From NCBI RefSeq assembly GCF_000717055.1, contig NZ_JNXI01000025.1, positions 1 through 64,000 on the forward strand: DNA of 64,000 nt. The letters run 5' to 3'. Below the pieces are notes generated by a model. The model was given only the letters and a program-made list of their open reading frames with translations, was not told where the DNA came from and did not search any database. The translations under genes and the position numbers were made by a program. Shown here one piece after another: positions 33,047 to 42,323 of the stretch; the stretch's first letter is position 1; each line of letters begins with the position of its first letter. This DNA comes from Streptomyces iakyrus. GTDB taxonomy: Bacteria > Actinomycetota > Actinomycetes > Streptomycetales > Streptomycetaceae.

Positions 33047-36000
33047 TCAGGCCGCCTGCACCGGGGACAGCAGCGCACGCACCTCGGCGGCCTCGGGCGA
33101 GCCCAGCTCCTCGTAGATGCCGGCCGCTTCCTGCCAGCACACCTGGGCCCGGCCGGTCTGGCCGATGCCGCTGAGCGCGCGCCCCAGGACCGTGAGGACG
33201 TTGCCCCGCCGCCACTCCCCGCCGATCCCGCGCAGCACGGTGAGCGCCATCTCGGCGTTGGCGGCCGCCCGTGCCGCGCGCCGGGCGGCGAGATCCACCT
33301 CGGCCAGCCGGAACAGGCTCATGCCCTCCCAGAGGCGCTGCCTGCTGTCGCGGAACACCTCCAGGGCCTCCTGGAGCCGGGCGGCCGCGTTGCCCAGTTC
33401 GCCGCTCTGGGTGAGAGCGAGCCCGAGGGCGTAGCGGGCGTTCGCCCCGCGCATCGAGTTGCCCATGCCGTCGTAGATGTCGATGCCCTCCTGGGCCAGC
33501 GCGACCGCGCTCTGGGTCCGCCCGGTCGCCAGGTGGATCCGGGAGAGGTTGCACAGGGCGGCGGCCTCGCCCGGGCGGTCGCCCAGGGCCCGGAAGTGCT
33601 CGATGGCCCGGGAGAGGTGCTCCTCGCCGTCCGTGTGCCGGTTCTGGTAGAGCGCGATGATGCCGCGGGCGTTGCGCGCCCAGCAGACGGGGAGCAGGTC
33701 GTCGGACTCCTGCGCGAGGCGGATGGCCCGTTCCGCCTCCTCCTCGGCCCGTTCGAAACGGCCGCCCACGTGGTGGACGTTGACGAGCGTCATCAGCGCT
33801 CGTGCCTCCGCCCGCCCGAGGCCGTGCGAGCGGGCCGCGCGGACCAGCGCCTCGGCCGTCGCCTCGTACTCCTTGGAGTTGGCCCCCGACTCGGAGAGGT
33901 CGTGCGCGGCCCACAGCATGTCGATCGCCCGGGGGAGGGTCTCCGGCCGCCCCGCGGACTGCCGTACGCAGGCGAGGAGGCAGATGGCCTCCGCGTACAG
34001 CCAGTCCTGCGCGGCGTGCCGGTCGTCGAACCGCAGCCCCGGGTACGTCGTGGGCTCCAGATGATCCACCAGCCGGTCCCCCGGCCGCTCGATCGCGTAC
34101 ACGCCCGCCGCCGACGCCAGGTAGAAGTCCAGCAGCCGGGACAGTGCCGATCCCCGCTCGCTCGGGGGCAGTTCGTCCCGTTCGGCGCAGGCACGCGCGT
34201 AGAGCCGGACCAGGTCGTGGAAGCGGTAGCGGCCGGCGGCGGCCGATTCGAGGAGGGAGGTGTCCACGAGGGACTCCAGCAGGTCCTCCGTGTCCTCGAC
34301 CGGCAGGTCCAGGACCGCCGCCGCTGCGGCGAGAGAGATGTCCGGGCCGTCCGCGAGGCCCAGCAGGCGGAACGCGCGGGCCTGCGCGGGTTCCAGCTGG
34401 CCGTAGCCGAGCTCGAAGGTGGCCTTGACGGCCAGGTCGCCGGCCTGGAGTTCGTCCAGGCGGCGGCGCTCGTCGGCGAGCTTCGCCGCGAGGACGGACA
34501 CCGTCCAGGTGCGGCGGGCCGCCAGCCGGGACGCCGCGATGCGGATGGCCAGCGGCAGGAAGCCGCAGGCCGCCACGACGTCCAGGGCGGCTTTCCGCTC
34601 GGACGCCACCCGCTCCTCGCCCACGATCTTCGTGAACAGCGCCAGCGCCTCGTCCGGGGACATCACGTCCAGGTCGATCAGGTGGGCGCCCGCCAAATCC
34701 ACCATCCGCGTGCGGGAGGTGACCAGCGCGGCGCAGCCGTCCGTGCCGGGCAGCAGGGGGCGTACCTGGGCGGCGTCCCGGGCGTTGTCCAGCAGGACCA
34801 GCACCCGGCGCCCGGCCAGGACCGAGCGGTAGAGGGCCGCGCGCTCCTCCAGGGAGTCGGGGATCGCCGAGTCGGCCGTGCCGAGGGCGCGCAGGAAGGA
34901 GCCCAGGACCGTCTCCGGCTCCGCCGCCCGGGCGCCCGCGCCCTGCAGGTCGACGTAGAGCTGCCCGTCCGGGAACGCCGTGCGTGCCTGGTGGGCCACG
35001 TGCACCGCGAGGGTCGTCTTGCCGACGCCGCCGATCCCGGCCAGGGCCGAGACGGCCATGACCCGGCCCTCGGCGGAGGCGAGGATGTCGCCGAGTTCGC
35101 GGACGAACGCCGAGCGGCCGGTGAAGTCCGGGACGGTGGCGGGCAGTTGTGCGGGGCGCACCGGGACCGCGGCCGGCTCGGGGGCCGGGGAGGAGGGCTC
35201 CGCCAGCGACGGGTCCGCCTGGAGGATCCGCTGCTGCAACTCGCTCAGGCCGGGGCGCGGGTCCACGCCGAGTTCGTCGGCGAGCAGACGCCGGGTGTCG
35301 GCGTACACGGCCAGTGCCTCGGCCTGGCGGCCGCTGCGGTAGAGCGCCAGCATCAGGAGCTCGCGGAGCCGCTCGCGCAGCGGGTGGGCCGCGGTGAGGG
35401 CCGTGAGTTCGGAGACGGCCTCGGCGTGGCAGCCCTGCTCCAGGTCCATGTCCAGGCGGGATTCGAGGAGTTGCAGCCGCCACTCCTCCAGTCGCACCCG
35501 CTGGGCCTCCGCGTAGGGGCCGGGCACTCCCGCCAGGGTCTCCCCGTCCCACAGCGCGAGGGCGCGGCGCAGGGTCTCGCGGGCGCGGCAGAGGTCGCCG
35601 GCGGAGCGGGCCTTCTCCGCCTCGGTAGCCAGGTCCTGCGCGACGGCGAGGTCCAGGGCGCCCTCGGTGAGACCGCGGACCGCGTAGCCGCCGGACTCGC
35701 TGACCAGGACGGCGGTGGTGCCGCCCGGCCGGCGCCCATCGCTGCCCTGGTTCAGCACCTTGCGCAGGCGGGAGGCGTACGTCCGTACCGCCGCCAGTGC
35801 CTGCGAGGGCGATTCGTCGCCCCACAGGGCGTCGATCAGCTCCGCCGCCGTGGCCGTCCGGCCCTCGCGCAGCAGCAGGGCGGCGAGCAGGGCGCGTTGC
35901 TGGGGGGATCCGGTGGCGACCGGCTCGTCACCGCGCCAGGCACGCACGGGGCCGAGCACAGTGAAGCGCAGGCTCACAGACCCGGCCGGCCCCTCCGGGC

Positions 36001-36103
36001 CGGCCGTCGCCCTCGCGGCCGGCTCCGGCGATGCCGGCGTCGAGTCGGAGTCGAAACGCCGCTGCTCCGGTACGCGCGGCACACCGTTCGGTACACCGTC
36101 CAT
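33047..36103 (-). CDS. afsR: AfsR global regulator (SARP, NB-ARC, TPR)
   Basis: The 1018-residue protein is close to the 993 residues of S. coelicolor AfsR. Order: an OmpR-type winged helix (residues about 45-140), a BTAD domain (145-290), an NB-ARC ATPase with Walker A GIGGVGKTTL near 360 and a VLVLLDNARDAAQVRP segment, then a long TPR region to the end. It is a DNA-binding ATPase, phosphorylated by AfsK and other kinases, that activates afsS. The afsK gene lies 7.4 kb away, convergent. The N-terminal 40 residues are low-complexity. The start ATG is chosen at 36103. Confidence 0.92.
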   Translation of the reverse strand: MDGVPNGVPRVPEQRRFDSDSTPASPEPAARATAGPEGPAGSVSLRFTVLGPVRAWRGDEPVATGSPQQRALLAALLLREGRTATAAELIDALWGDESPSQALAAVRTYASRLRKVLNQGSDGRRPGGTTAVLVSESGGYAVRGLTEGALDLAVAQDLATEAEKARSAGDLCRARETLRRALALWDGETLAGVPGPYAEAQRVRLEEWRLQLLESRLDMDLEQGCHAEAVSELTALTAAHPLRERLRELLMLALYRSGRQAEALAVYADTRRLLADELGVDPRPGLSELQQRILQADPSLAEPSSPAPEPAAVPVRPAQLPATVPDFTGRSAFVRELGDILASAEGRVMAVSALAGIGGVGKTTLAVHVAHQARTAFPDGQLYVDLQGAGARAAEPETVLGSFLRALGTADSAIPDSLEERAALYRSVLAGRRVLVLLDNARDAAQVRPLLPGTDGCAALVTSRTRMVDLAGAHLIDLDVMSPDEALALFTKIVGEERVASERKAALDVVAACGFLPLAIRIAASRLAARRTWTVSVLAAKLADERRRLDELQAGDLAVKATFELGYGQLEPAQARAFRLLGLADGPDISLAAAAAVLDLPVEDTEDLLESLVDTSLLESAAAGRYRFHDLVRLYARACAERDELPPSERGSALSRLLDFYLASAAGVYAIERPGDRLVDHLEPTTYPGLRFDDRHAAQDWLYAEAICLLACVRQSAGRPETLPRAIDMLWAAHDLSESGANSKEYEATAEALVRAARSHGLGRAEARALMTLVNVHHVGGRFERAEEEAERAIRLAQESDDLLPVCWARNARGIIALYQNRHTDGEEHLSRAIEHFRALGDRPGEAAALCNLSRIHLATGRTQSAVALAQEGIDIYDGMGNSMRGANARYALGLALTQSGELGNAAARLQEALEVFRDSRQRLWEGMSLFRLAEVDLAARRAARAAANAEMALTVLRGIGGEWRRGNVLTVLGRALSGIGQTGRAQVCWQEAAGIYEELGSPEAAEVRALLSPVQAA

Positions 36104-36293
36104 GCAGTCCCCCTAGACATCCTGAGCAACCACGCCAGTTTGCCTTGTTGACGGTGGATACGTCAGCCGTGGGAGACACCGATCACAGGGCGGCGCACGG
36201 GAGTCCACGAGTTCTGCACACTCTCTCCGCGCACACCAGGCCAGGCCGAGTGGATCACGCCATCACGTCCGGAAGCAGCCCATGTCCGCGTAG

Positions 36294-36308
36294 CTGACGC
36301 ACCGTCAG
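36294..36308. promoter_or_regulatory. Regulon operator upstream of amidohydrolase operon
   Basis: CTGACGCACCGTCAG is a perfect palindrome followed by AT, 21 bp upstream of the ATG at 36330. It controls a likely transcript of amidohydrolase, luciferase-like oxidoreductase and SDR genes. The gap to afsR's start is about 190 bp, so the afsR promoter is probably separate. Confidence 0.75.
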
Positions 36309-36329
36309 ATCAGCGCTACCGTGAGCGCC

Positions 36330-37577
36330 ATGGACACCCACGACAGCACATTTCCGCTGATCATCTCCGTGGACGACCACACTGTGGAGCCCGCGGGCGT
36401 CTGGCAGGACCGGCTTCCGGGGAAGTACCGGGGTGTCGGACCACGGATCGTCCGGGCCCCGGTGAAGGAGATGACGTTCCTCGGGGGCCGTTTCAAGCCG
36501 GTCATGGGGCAGCCCGGGGACGACGGGCCCGTCGGGGACTGGTGGGTCTACGAGGAGCTGCGGCGGCCCCTGACCCGGCTCGACACGGCCGTCGGGTACG
36601 GCAGGGACGAGATCCGGCTGGAGGTCATCACCTACGAGCAGATGCGGCCCGGGTCCTACGACGTCACCGAGCGGCTCGCCGACATGGACGTCAACCACGT
36701 CCAGTCCGCCCTGTGTTTCCCGACGTTCCCGCGCTTTTGCGGCCAGACCTTCACCGAGGCGAAGGACCACGAGCTGGGCCTGCTCTGCGTACGGGCCTAC
36801 AACGACTGGATGGTGGAGGAGTGGTGCGGACCGGACGCGCAGGGGCGGCTCATCCCCCTGCCCATCGTCCCGCTGTGGGACGCCGGGCTGGCGGCCGCCG
36901 AGGTCCGGCGCAACGCCGCCCGCGGGGTCCGTGCCGTCGCCTTCTCCGAGATACCGCCGTTCCTCGGACTGCCCTCCATCCACACCGACGGCTGGGACCC
37001 GTTCCTCCAGGCCTGCGACGAGACCGGCACCGTCATCGCCATGCACATCGGCTCCAGCAGCCGCATGCCGTCCACCTCCCCCGACGCCCCGCCCGCCGTC
37101 GGCTCCACCATCACCTACGCCAACTGCTGCTTCTCCATGGTCGACTGGCTGATGAGCGGCAAGTTCGAGCAGTTCCCGAACCTCAAAGTCATGTACGCCG
37201 AGGGGCAGATCGGGTGGATCCCCTACATCCTGGAGCGGGCCGACGTGGTGTGGGAGGAGAACCGCGGCTGGGGCGGAGTCGCCGACAAGGTGCACCGGCC
37301 ACCGTCCGAACTCTTCGCCGAGCACGTCTACGGATGCTTCTTCGACGACGCCTTCGGCCTGCGCAACCTCGACTCCATCGGCGTCGGCAACGTCCTCTAC
37401 GAGACCGACTACCCGCACTCCGACTCCACCTGGCCCAAGTCCCGCGAAGTCGGCGAGGCGCAGATGGGGCACCTGGAGGAAGACGTGGTCGAGCGGATCG
37501 TGCGCGGCAACGCCATCGAGCTGCTCGGGCTGACGGAGGAAGGGCTGTGGCCGGGCGGCGGCGGTGGTGCGCGGTGA
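36330..37577 (+). CDS. Amidohydrolase (amidohydrolase_2, TIM-barrel)
   Basis: The protein has 415 residues from ATG 36330; a GTG at 36321 would add three. The N-terminus ISVDDHTVEPAGVW replaces the classical HxH with DxxH, as in the ACMSD-like amidohydrolase_2 family. A later metal His is in MHIGSSS near 233, and the final Asp in YETDYPHSDSTWP near 355. Such enzymes decarboxylate or hydrolyse ring and side-chain acids, and proteins of this type cluster with CoA-ester catabolic genes. The stop overlaps the next gene by GTGA. The substrate is unknown. Confidence 0.83.
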   Translation: MDTHDSTFPLIISVDDHTVEPAGVWQDRLPGKYRGVGPRIVRAPVKEMTFLGGRFKPVMGQPGDDGPVGDWWVYEELRRPLTRLDTAVGYGRDEIRLEVITYEQMRPGSYDVTERLADMDVNHVQSALCFPTFPRFCGQTFTEAKDHELGLLCVRAYNDWMVEEWCGPDAQGRLIPLPIVPLWDAGLAAAEVRRNAARGVRAVAFSEIPPFLGLPSIHTDGWDPFLQACDETGTVIAMHIGSSSRMPSTSPDAPPAVGSTITYANCCFSMVDWLMSGKFEQFPNLKVMYAEGQIGWIPYILERADVVWEENRGWGGVADKVHRPPSELFAEHVYGCFFDDAFGLRNLDSIGVGNVLYETDYPHSDSTWPKSREVGEAQMGHLEEDVVERIVRGNAIELLGLTEEGLWPGGGGGAR

Positions 37578-38494
37578 GCCTCCGGTACGGGATGCAGCTC
37601 CCCGTCCAGTCGCAGAGCACCCTCTACGCCGAGGCGTGGGAGGCGGAGGCCGGACCGGACGACCTGCTGGAGATCGCCCGCGCCGCCGACTGGGCCGGAT
37701 TCGACTACCTGGCCAGTTGTGATCACGTCGGCATCCCCCGCCGGCTGGCCGCAGCGATGAGCACCGTCTGGTACGACCCCGTCGCCACCCTCGCCTTCCT
37801 CGCCGCCGCCACCGAACGGGTCCGGCTGCTCAGCCACGTCGCGATCGTCGGGCTGCGCCACCCCCTGCTCACCGCCAAGCAGTACGCCACCCTCGACCAC
37901 CTCAGCGGAGGCCGGCTGGTCCTCGGGGTCGGCGCCGGGCACGTCCAGGAGGAGTTCGAGGCACTGGGCGTCGACTTCCACGGCCGCGGGGCCGTGCTGG
38001 ACGAGTGCCTCGACGCCCTGCGCGCCGCCCTGGGCCCCGACGAGTTCCCCGAGCACCACGGCAAGCTGTACGACTTCGCCGGGCTCGGCCAGCGGCCCCG
38101 GCCGGCGCAGGACCGGGTCCCCGTCTGGGTCGGTGGCAGTTCCCCCGCCGCCGTACGCCGGGCCGCGCTCAAGGGCGACGGGTGGCTGCCGCAGGGGGAT
38201 CCGAGGGACCGGCTGCCCGGGCAGGTCGCCCGGATCAGGGAACTGCGTGAGCAGGCCGGGGTGCGGGGCGCGTTCACCGTGGGTGCCATCGCCGAGCCGC
38301 TGTACGTCGGCACGCCCCGGTGGGAGGTGGGGCGCCGCACCCTCACCGGCGGGCCGCGGGAGCTCGCCGAGTCGCTGCGGGCCTACCGGGCGATGGGTGT
38401 GCACCAGATCCAGGTGCGGTTCCGCAGCCGGAGCCGCAGCGAACTCACCGACCAGATCGCGGCGTTCGGCGCCGAGGTCGCCCCTGAGCTGTGA
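37574..38494 (+). CDS. F420-dependent luciferase-like oxidoreductase
   Basis: The 306-residue luciferase-fold TIM barrel has AADWAGFDYLASCDHVGIP, VRLLSHVAIVGLRHPLLTAK, YATLDHLSGGRLVLGVGAG and VPVWVGGSSPAAVRRA. The LDHLSGGR...GVGAG segment and overall pattern fit the F420-type subfamily rather than true FMN luciferases. It should catalyse hydride transfer or an oxygenase step on a pathway intermediate. The GTG start overlaps the amidohydrolase stop (GTGA), and the SDR gene follows 9 bp later, so these three form an operon. Confidence 0.83.
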   Translation: MSLRYGMQLPVQSQSTLYAEAWEAEAGPDDLLEIARAADWAGFDYLASCDHVGIPRRLAAAMSTVWYDPVATLAFLAAATERVRLLSHVAIVGLRHPLLTAKQYATLDHLSGGRLVLGVGAGHVQEEFEALGVDFHGRGAVLDECLDALRAALGPDEFPEHHGKLYDFAGLGQRPRPAQDRVPVWVGGSSPAAVRRAALKGDGWLPQGDPRDRLPGQVARIRELREQAGVRGAFTVGAIAEPLYVGTPRWEVGRRTLTGGPRELAESLRAYRAMGVHQIQVRFRSRSRSELTDQIAAFGAEVAPEL

Positions 38495-38503
38495 GGAGAC
38501 CCC

Positions 38504-39274
38504 ATGGGCAAGCTCGACGGACGGGTCGTCATCGTCACCGGCGCCGCACGCGGCCAGGGCGAGCAGGAGGCCCGGCTGTTCGCGGCCGAGGGGGCCCGGG
38601 TGGTCCTCACGGACGTGCTCGACGACCAGGGCGAGGCCCTCGCGAAGGAGATCGGCGCGCGGTACGTCCATCTGGACGTGGGGCGGGAGGACGACTGGCA
38701 GGCCGCCGTCACGGCCACCAAGGAGGCGTACGGCCACGTCGACGGGCTCGTCAACAACGCCGGCATCCTGCGCTTCAACTCCCTCCTCGACACACCCCTC
38801 GACGAGTTCATGCAGGTCGTGCAGGTCAACCAGGTGGGCTGCTTTCTCGGCATGAAGACGGTCGCCCCGGAGATGGCCGACGAGGGCACGATCGTCAACA
38901 CCGCCTCCTACACAGGCCTGACCGGCATGGCCGCGGTGGGCGCATATGCGGCGACCAAGCACGCCGTGGTGGGTCTGACCCGGGTCGCCGCCCTGGAACT
39001 GGCCGGGCGGGGCATCCGCGTCAACGCCGTCTGCCCGGGGGCGATCGACACGGCGATGTCCAACCCGGCCCTGCTCGACCCGGACGCCGACCCGGAGGAG
39101 ACGGCGCGCGGCCTCGACCGGCTGTACCGCGGGCTCGTGCCACTGGGCAGGGTCGGGCGGCCGGAGGAGGTGGCCCGGCTCGCGCTGTTCCTGACCTCGG
39201 AGGACTCGTCGTACATCACGGGCCAGCCGTTCGTGATCGACGGCGGGTGGCTGGCGGGCGTCAGCGTCATTTGA
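38504..39274 (+). CDS. Short-chain dehydrogenase/reductase, hydroxysteroid-dehydrogenase-like
   Basis: The 256-residue protein has TGAARGQG (cofactor) at 12-19, NNAG near 84, the catalytic Ser in NTASYTG near 134, YAATK (Tyr and Lys) near 147-151, and PGAIDTAMS. The TGAARGQGEQEARLFAAEGA form resembles 3-alpha/20-beta-hydroxysteroid dehydrogenases, but many SDRs share it. It would interconvert an alcohol and a ketone. The ATG follows GAGGAG. It is the third gene of the operator-controlled operon. Confidence 0.85.
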   Translation: MGKLDGRVVIVTGAARGQGEQEARLFAAEGARVVLTDVLDDQGEALAKEIGARYVHLDVGREDDWQAAVTATKEAYGHVDGLVNNAGILRFNSLLDTPLDEFMQVVQVNQVGCFLGMKTVAPEMADEGTIVNTASYTGLTGMAAVGAYAATKHAVVGLTRVAALELAGRGIRVNAVCPGAIDTAMSNPALLDPDADPEETARGLDRLYRGLVPLGRVGRPEEVARLALFLTSEDSSYITGQPFVIDGGWLAGVSVI

Positions 39275-39283
39275 ACGCTGTAG

Positions 39284-39298
39284 CTGACGAAGCGTCAG
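39284..39298. promoter_or_regulatory. Regulon operator (distal of a pair)
   Basis: CTGACGAAGCGTCAG is a perfect palindrome starting 9 bp after the SDR stop, 87 bp upstream of the next start. With the site at 39344-39358 it forms a widely spaced pair (centres 60 bp apart, close to six helical turns), which could support looping or dual promoters. Confidence 0.65.
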
Positions 39299-39343
39299 CT
39301 ATTGACGGCTCCGGAGGCCGGTGGAACAGTCGGAGCCATAAAT

Positions 39344-39358
39344 CTGACGGTTCGTCAG
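39344..39358. promoter_or_regulatory. Regulon operator (proximal of a pair)
   Basis: CTGACGGTTCGTCAG is a perfect palindrome with AT on its left flank, 26 bp before the TTG start at 39385. A further half-site CTGAC follows at 39361. Confidence 0.72.
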
Positions 39359-39384
39359 AACTGACCGTGGGGCGGTGAACCTCC

Positions 39385-40503
39385 TTGGAATTCGGCATCT
39401 TCGTTCAGGGATACGTCGGCAAACGGGCCGAGACCGACCCGCTCGCCGAGCACAAGGCGCTGATGGAGGAGACCGAGTACGTCATCCAGGCCGACAAGTC
39501 CGGCTTCAAGTACGCCTGGGCTTCCGAGCACCACTTCCTGGACGAGTACTCGCACCTGTCCGCCAACGACGTCTTCCTCGGGTACCTGGCGCACGCGACC
39601 GAGCGGATCCATCTCGGCTCGGGGATCTTCAACCCGCTCGCCCCGGTCAACCACCCGGTGAAGGTCGCCGAGAAGGTCGCCATGCTCGACCATCTCAGCG
39701 GCAACCGCTTCGAGTTCGGCAGCGGGCGGGGCGCCGGATCGCACGAGATCCTCGGGTTCATGCCCGGGATCACCGACATGAACCACACCAAGGAACTCTG
39801 GGAGGAGACCATCGCCGAGTTCCCCAGGATGTGGCTCCAGGACGAGTACCAGGGCTTCCAGGGCAAGCACTGGTCGCTGCCGCCGCGCAAGGTCCTGCCC
39901 AAGCCGTACGGCGGCTCGCACCCGGCCATGTGGTACGCGGCCGGGTCGCCCCCGTCGTACGCCATGGCCGCCAAGAAGGGGCTCGGCGTGCTCGGCTTCA
40001 GCGTGCAGAAGGTCTCCGACATGGAGTGGGTGCTGGAGCAGTACAAGACGGCGATCGTGGACGCGGAGCCGGTCGGGGCGTTCGTCAACGACAACGTGAT
40101 GGTGACGACCACGGCGATCTGCGCGCCGACCCATGCGGAGGCCGTGCGGATCGCCGCGAGCGGTGGGCTGCACTACCTGCCCTCGCTGGTGTTCCGGTAC
40201 CACGACACCTTCCCGCGGCCCGAGGGGTTCCCGGTGTGGCCACAGACGCTGCCGGAGTACACCGAGGAGTTCGTGGAGGCGCTGATCGAGGAGGAGTTGC
40301 TGATCTGCGGGGATCCGGACGAGGTGCTGCGGCAGTGCAAGCGGTGGGAGCAGGCCGGGGCGGATCAGCTGAGTTTCGGGTTGCCGGTGGGGGTGCCGAA
40401 GGAGGAGACGCTGCAGACGATCCGGCTGGTCGGGGAGTACGTGATTCCCAGGATCGATACGGATCCCGTTCATCGGACTTCGCGGTTCCGGAGTGCCGCT
40501 TGA
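39385..40503 (+). CDS. Luciferase-like flavin-dependent oxidoreductase
   Basis: The 372-residue luciferase-family protein is read from TTG 39385 (EFGIFVQGYVGKRAE); no ATG or GTG lies in frame nearby. Motifs are WASEHHFLDEYSHLSANDVF, VNHPVKVAEKVAMLDHLSGNRFEFGSGRGAGSHE and YAAGSPPSYAMAAKKGLG. It belongs to the group with alkanal/limonene-type monooxygenases that need reduced flavin. The flavin reductase at 1369-1998, under the same operator family, could supply it. It may lie in a transcript with the next two genes, although an 89-bp gap with a repeat follows. Confidence 0.82.
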   Translation: MEFGIFVQGYVGKRAETDPLAEHKALMEETEYVIQADKSGFKYAWASEHHFLDEYSHLSANDVFLGYLAHATERIHLGSGIFNPLAPVNHPVKVAEKVAMLDHLSGNRFEFGSGRGAGSHEILGFMPGITDMNHTKELWEETIAEFPRMWLQDEYQGFQGKHWSLPPRKVLPKPYGGSHPAMWYAAGSPPSYAMAAKKGLGVLGFSVQKVSDMEWVLEQYKTAIVDAEPVGAFVNDNVMVTTTAICAPTHAEAVRIAASGGLHYLPSLVFRYHDTFPRPEGFPVWPQTLPEYTEEFVEALIEEELLICGDPDEVLRQCKRWEQAGADQLSFGLPVGVPKEETLQTIRLVGEYVIPRIDTDPVHRTSRFRSAA

Positions 40504-40532
40504 TCGCCTCGGCGGGTGCGGCGTTCGTTGTG

Positions 40533-40566
40533 GCTTGTCGCGCAGTTCCCCGCGCCCCTGAAAGGC
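40533..40566. repeat. Dispersed Streptomyces intergenic repeat
   Basis: GTCGCGCAGTTCCCCGCGCC with flanking bases is a sequence I know as very frequent in Streptomyces intergenic regions, usually near gene 3' ends. Here it sits between the luciferase-like gene and the amidohydrolase. Only one copy is in the window, so the call rests on recall. Confidence 0.45.
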
Positions 40567-40592
40567 GACCAACCCGAAGGAGTTGAGCGGGC

Positions 40593-42323
40593 ATGCTCGA
40601 TCACGTCATCAAGGGCGCGACCGTCGTGGACGGGACGGGTGCCCCGGCATACACCGCCGACGTCGGCATCCGCGACGGGCGGATCGCTGTCATCGGTCGG
40701 CTCACCGAGGAAAGCCGAACCACCGAGGACGCCCGTGGCCTCGTCCTCACCCCCGGCTTCGTCGACCCGCACACCCACTACGACGCCCAGCTCTTCTGGG
40801 ACCCGTACGCCACGCCCTCGCTCAACCACGGGGTCACCACCGTCGCGGGCGGGAACTGCGGGTTCACGCTGGCGCCGCTGCACCCGGACCGTCCCGAGGA
40901 CGCCGACTACACGCGGCGGATGATGTCCAGGGTCGAGGGCATGGCGCTGGTGGCGCTGGAGGAGGGGGCGCCCTGGAACTGGCACTCCTTCGGGGAGTAC
41001 CTGGACGCACTGGAAGGGCGGATCGCCGTCAACGCCGGGTTCATGGTGGGGCACTGTGCGCTGCGGCGGTACGTGATGGGGCCGGACGCGGTAGGCGGAC
41101 AGCCGAGCCAGGAGCAGCTCGCCGCGATGGTGCGGCTGCTGCGGGAGGCCATGGACGCCGGGGCGTGGGGGCTGTCCACGACCCAGTCGAGCAGTCACTC
41201 CGACGGGGACGGGCAGCCCGTCGCCTCACGGCATGCCCAGCCGGCCGAGCTGCTGGCGCTGTCGCGGGCCGTGGGGGAGTGCGAGGGTACGCAGATCGAG
41301 GCGATCGTCGCGGGCTGTCTTGACCAGTTCAGCGACGCTGAGATCGACCTGTTCGTGGAGATGAGCGCGGTGGCGGGGCGGCCGCTGAACTGGAACGTGC
41401 TGACGATCGACGCGGCCGTTCCCGAGCGCGTGCCCCGGCAGTTGCTCGCGAGCGAGCAGGCGCGGAAGGCGGGCGGCAGGGTCGTGGCGCTGACCATGCC
41501 GATCCTCACGCCCATGAACATGTCGCTGGGGACGTTCTGCGCGCTGAACCTCATCCCCGGGTGGGGGCCGGTCCTCGGGCTGCCCGTGCCCGAGCGGATC
41601 GAGAAGCTGCGCGACCCGGACGTGCGGGCCGAGCTGCTGCGGCGGGCCGACTCCAAGGAGGCGGGCGTCTTCCGGCGGCTCGCGAACTTCGGGCGCTACG
41701 TCATCGGCGACACCTACAGCGAGGCGAACGCCGGGCTCACCGGGCGCGTGGTGAAGGACATCGCCGAGGAGCGCGGGCAGGAGCCCTTCGCCTGCCTGGT
41801 GGAGATCTGCGCCAACGACGGGCTGCGCACGGTGCTGTGGCCGATGCCGACCGACAACGACCCGGCGTCCTGGGCGCTGCGGGCTCAGACCTGGCAGCAC
41901 GAGGACGTGCTGCTCGGCGGGTCCGACGCGGGCGCCCACCTGGACCGGATGTGCGGGGCGCCGTACACGACCCGGTTCCTCGGGGACTGCCTGCGGGGGC
42001 GGAAGCTGGTCGGTCTGGAGCAGGCCGTGAAGATGCTGACCGACGACCCGGCCCGGCTCTTCGGGCTGCGCGAGCGGGGGCAGGTGCGCGAGGGCTGGCA
42101 CGCCGACCTGGTGCTGCTCGACCCGGGGCGGATCGACGCGGGCCCGGCCACCCTGGTACACGACCTGCCGGGCGGCAGCCCGCGCCTGGACTCCCGGGCG
42201 CTGGGGGTGCGGGCCGTGTGGGTCAACGGGGTCGAGGCGATCCGGGACGACGTGGTGACCGGGGCCGTTCCGGGCCGGGTGCTCCGCTCGGGGCGGGACA
42301 CCGAGACGGTGAGCACGCGGTGA
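40593..42323 (+). CDS. N-acyl-D-amino-acid deacylase-like amidohydrolase
   Basis: The 576-residue metal-dependent hydrolase has the N-terminal TPGFVDPHTHYDAQLFWDP (HxH metal pair) near 53-71, GVTTVAGGNCGFTLAP near 80, GAWGLSTTQSSSHSD near 190, GGSDAGAHLDRMCGAP (late Asp) near 443, and GQVREGWHADLVLLDP at the C-terminal beta-sandwich. This is the D-aminoacylase/dihydroorotase-like family. D-amino acylation is not expected in this pathway, so the real substrate is probably a cyclic amide, lactam or other ring. GTGA overlaps the aldehyde dehydrogenase. Confidence 0.8.
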   Translation: MLDHVIKGATVVDGTGAPAYTADVGIRDGRIAVIGRLTEESRTTEDARGLVLTPGFVDPHTHYDAQLFWDPYATPSLNHGVTTVAGGNCGFTLAPLHPDRPEDADYTRRMMSRVEGMALVALEEGAPWNWHSFGEYLDALEGRIAVNAGFMVGHCALRRYVMGPDAVGGQPSQEQLAAMVRLLREAMDAGAWGLSTTQSSSHSDGDGQPVASRHAQPAELLALSRAVGECEGTQIEAIVAGCLDQFSDAEIDLFVEMSAVAGRPLNWNVLTIDAAVPERVPRQLLASEQARKAGGRVVALTMPILTPMNMSLGTFCALNLIPGWGPVLGLPVPERIEKLRDPDVRAELLRRADSKEAGVFRRLANFGRYVIGDTYSEANAGLTGRVVKDIAEERGQEPFACLVEICANDGLRTVLWPMPTDNDPASWALRAQTWQHEDVLLGGSDAGAHLDRMCGAPYTTRFLGDCLRGRKLVGLEQAVKMLTDDPARLFGLRERGQVREGWHADLVLLDPGRIDAGPATLVHDLPGGSPRLDSRALGVRAVWVNGVEAIRDDVVTGAVPGRVLRSGRDTETVSTR

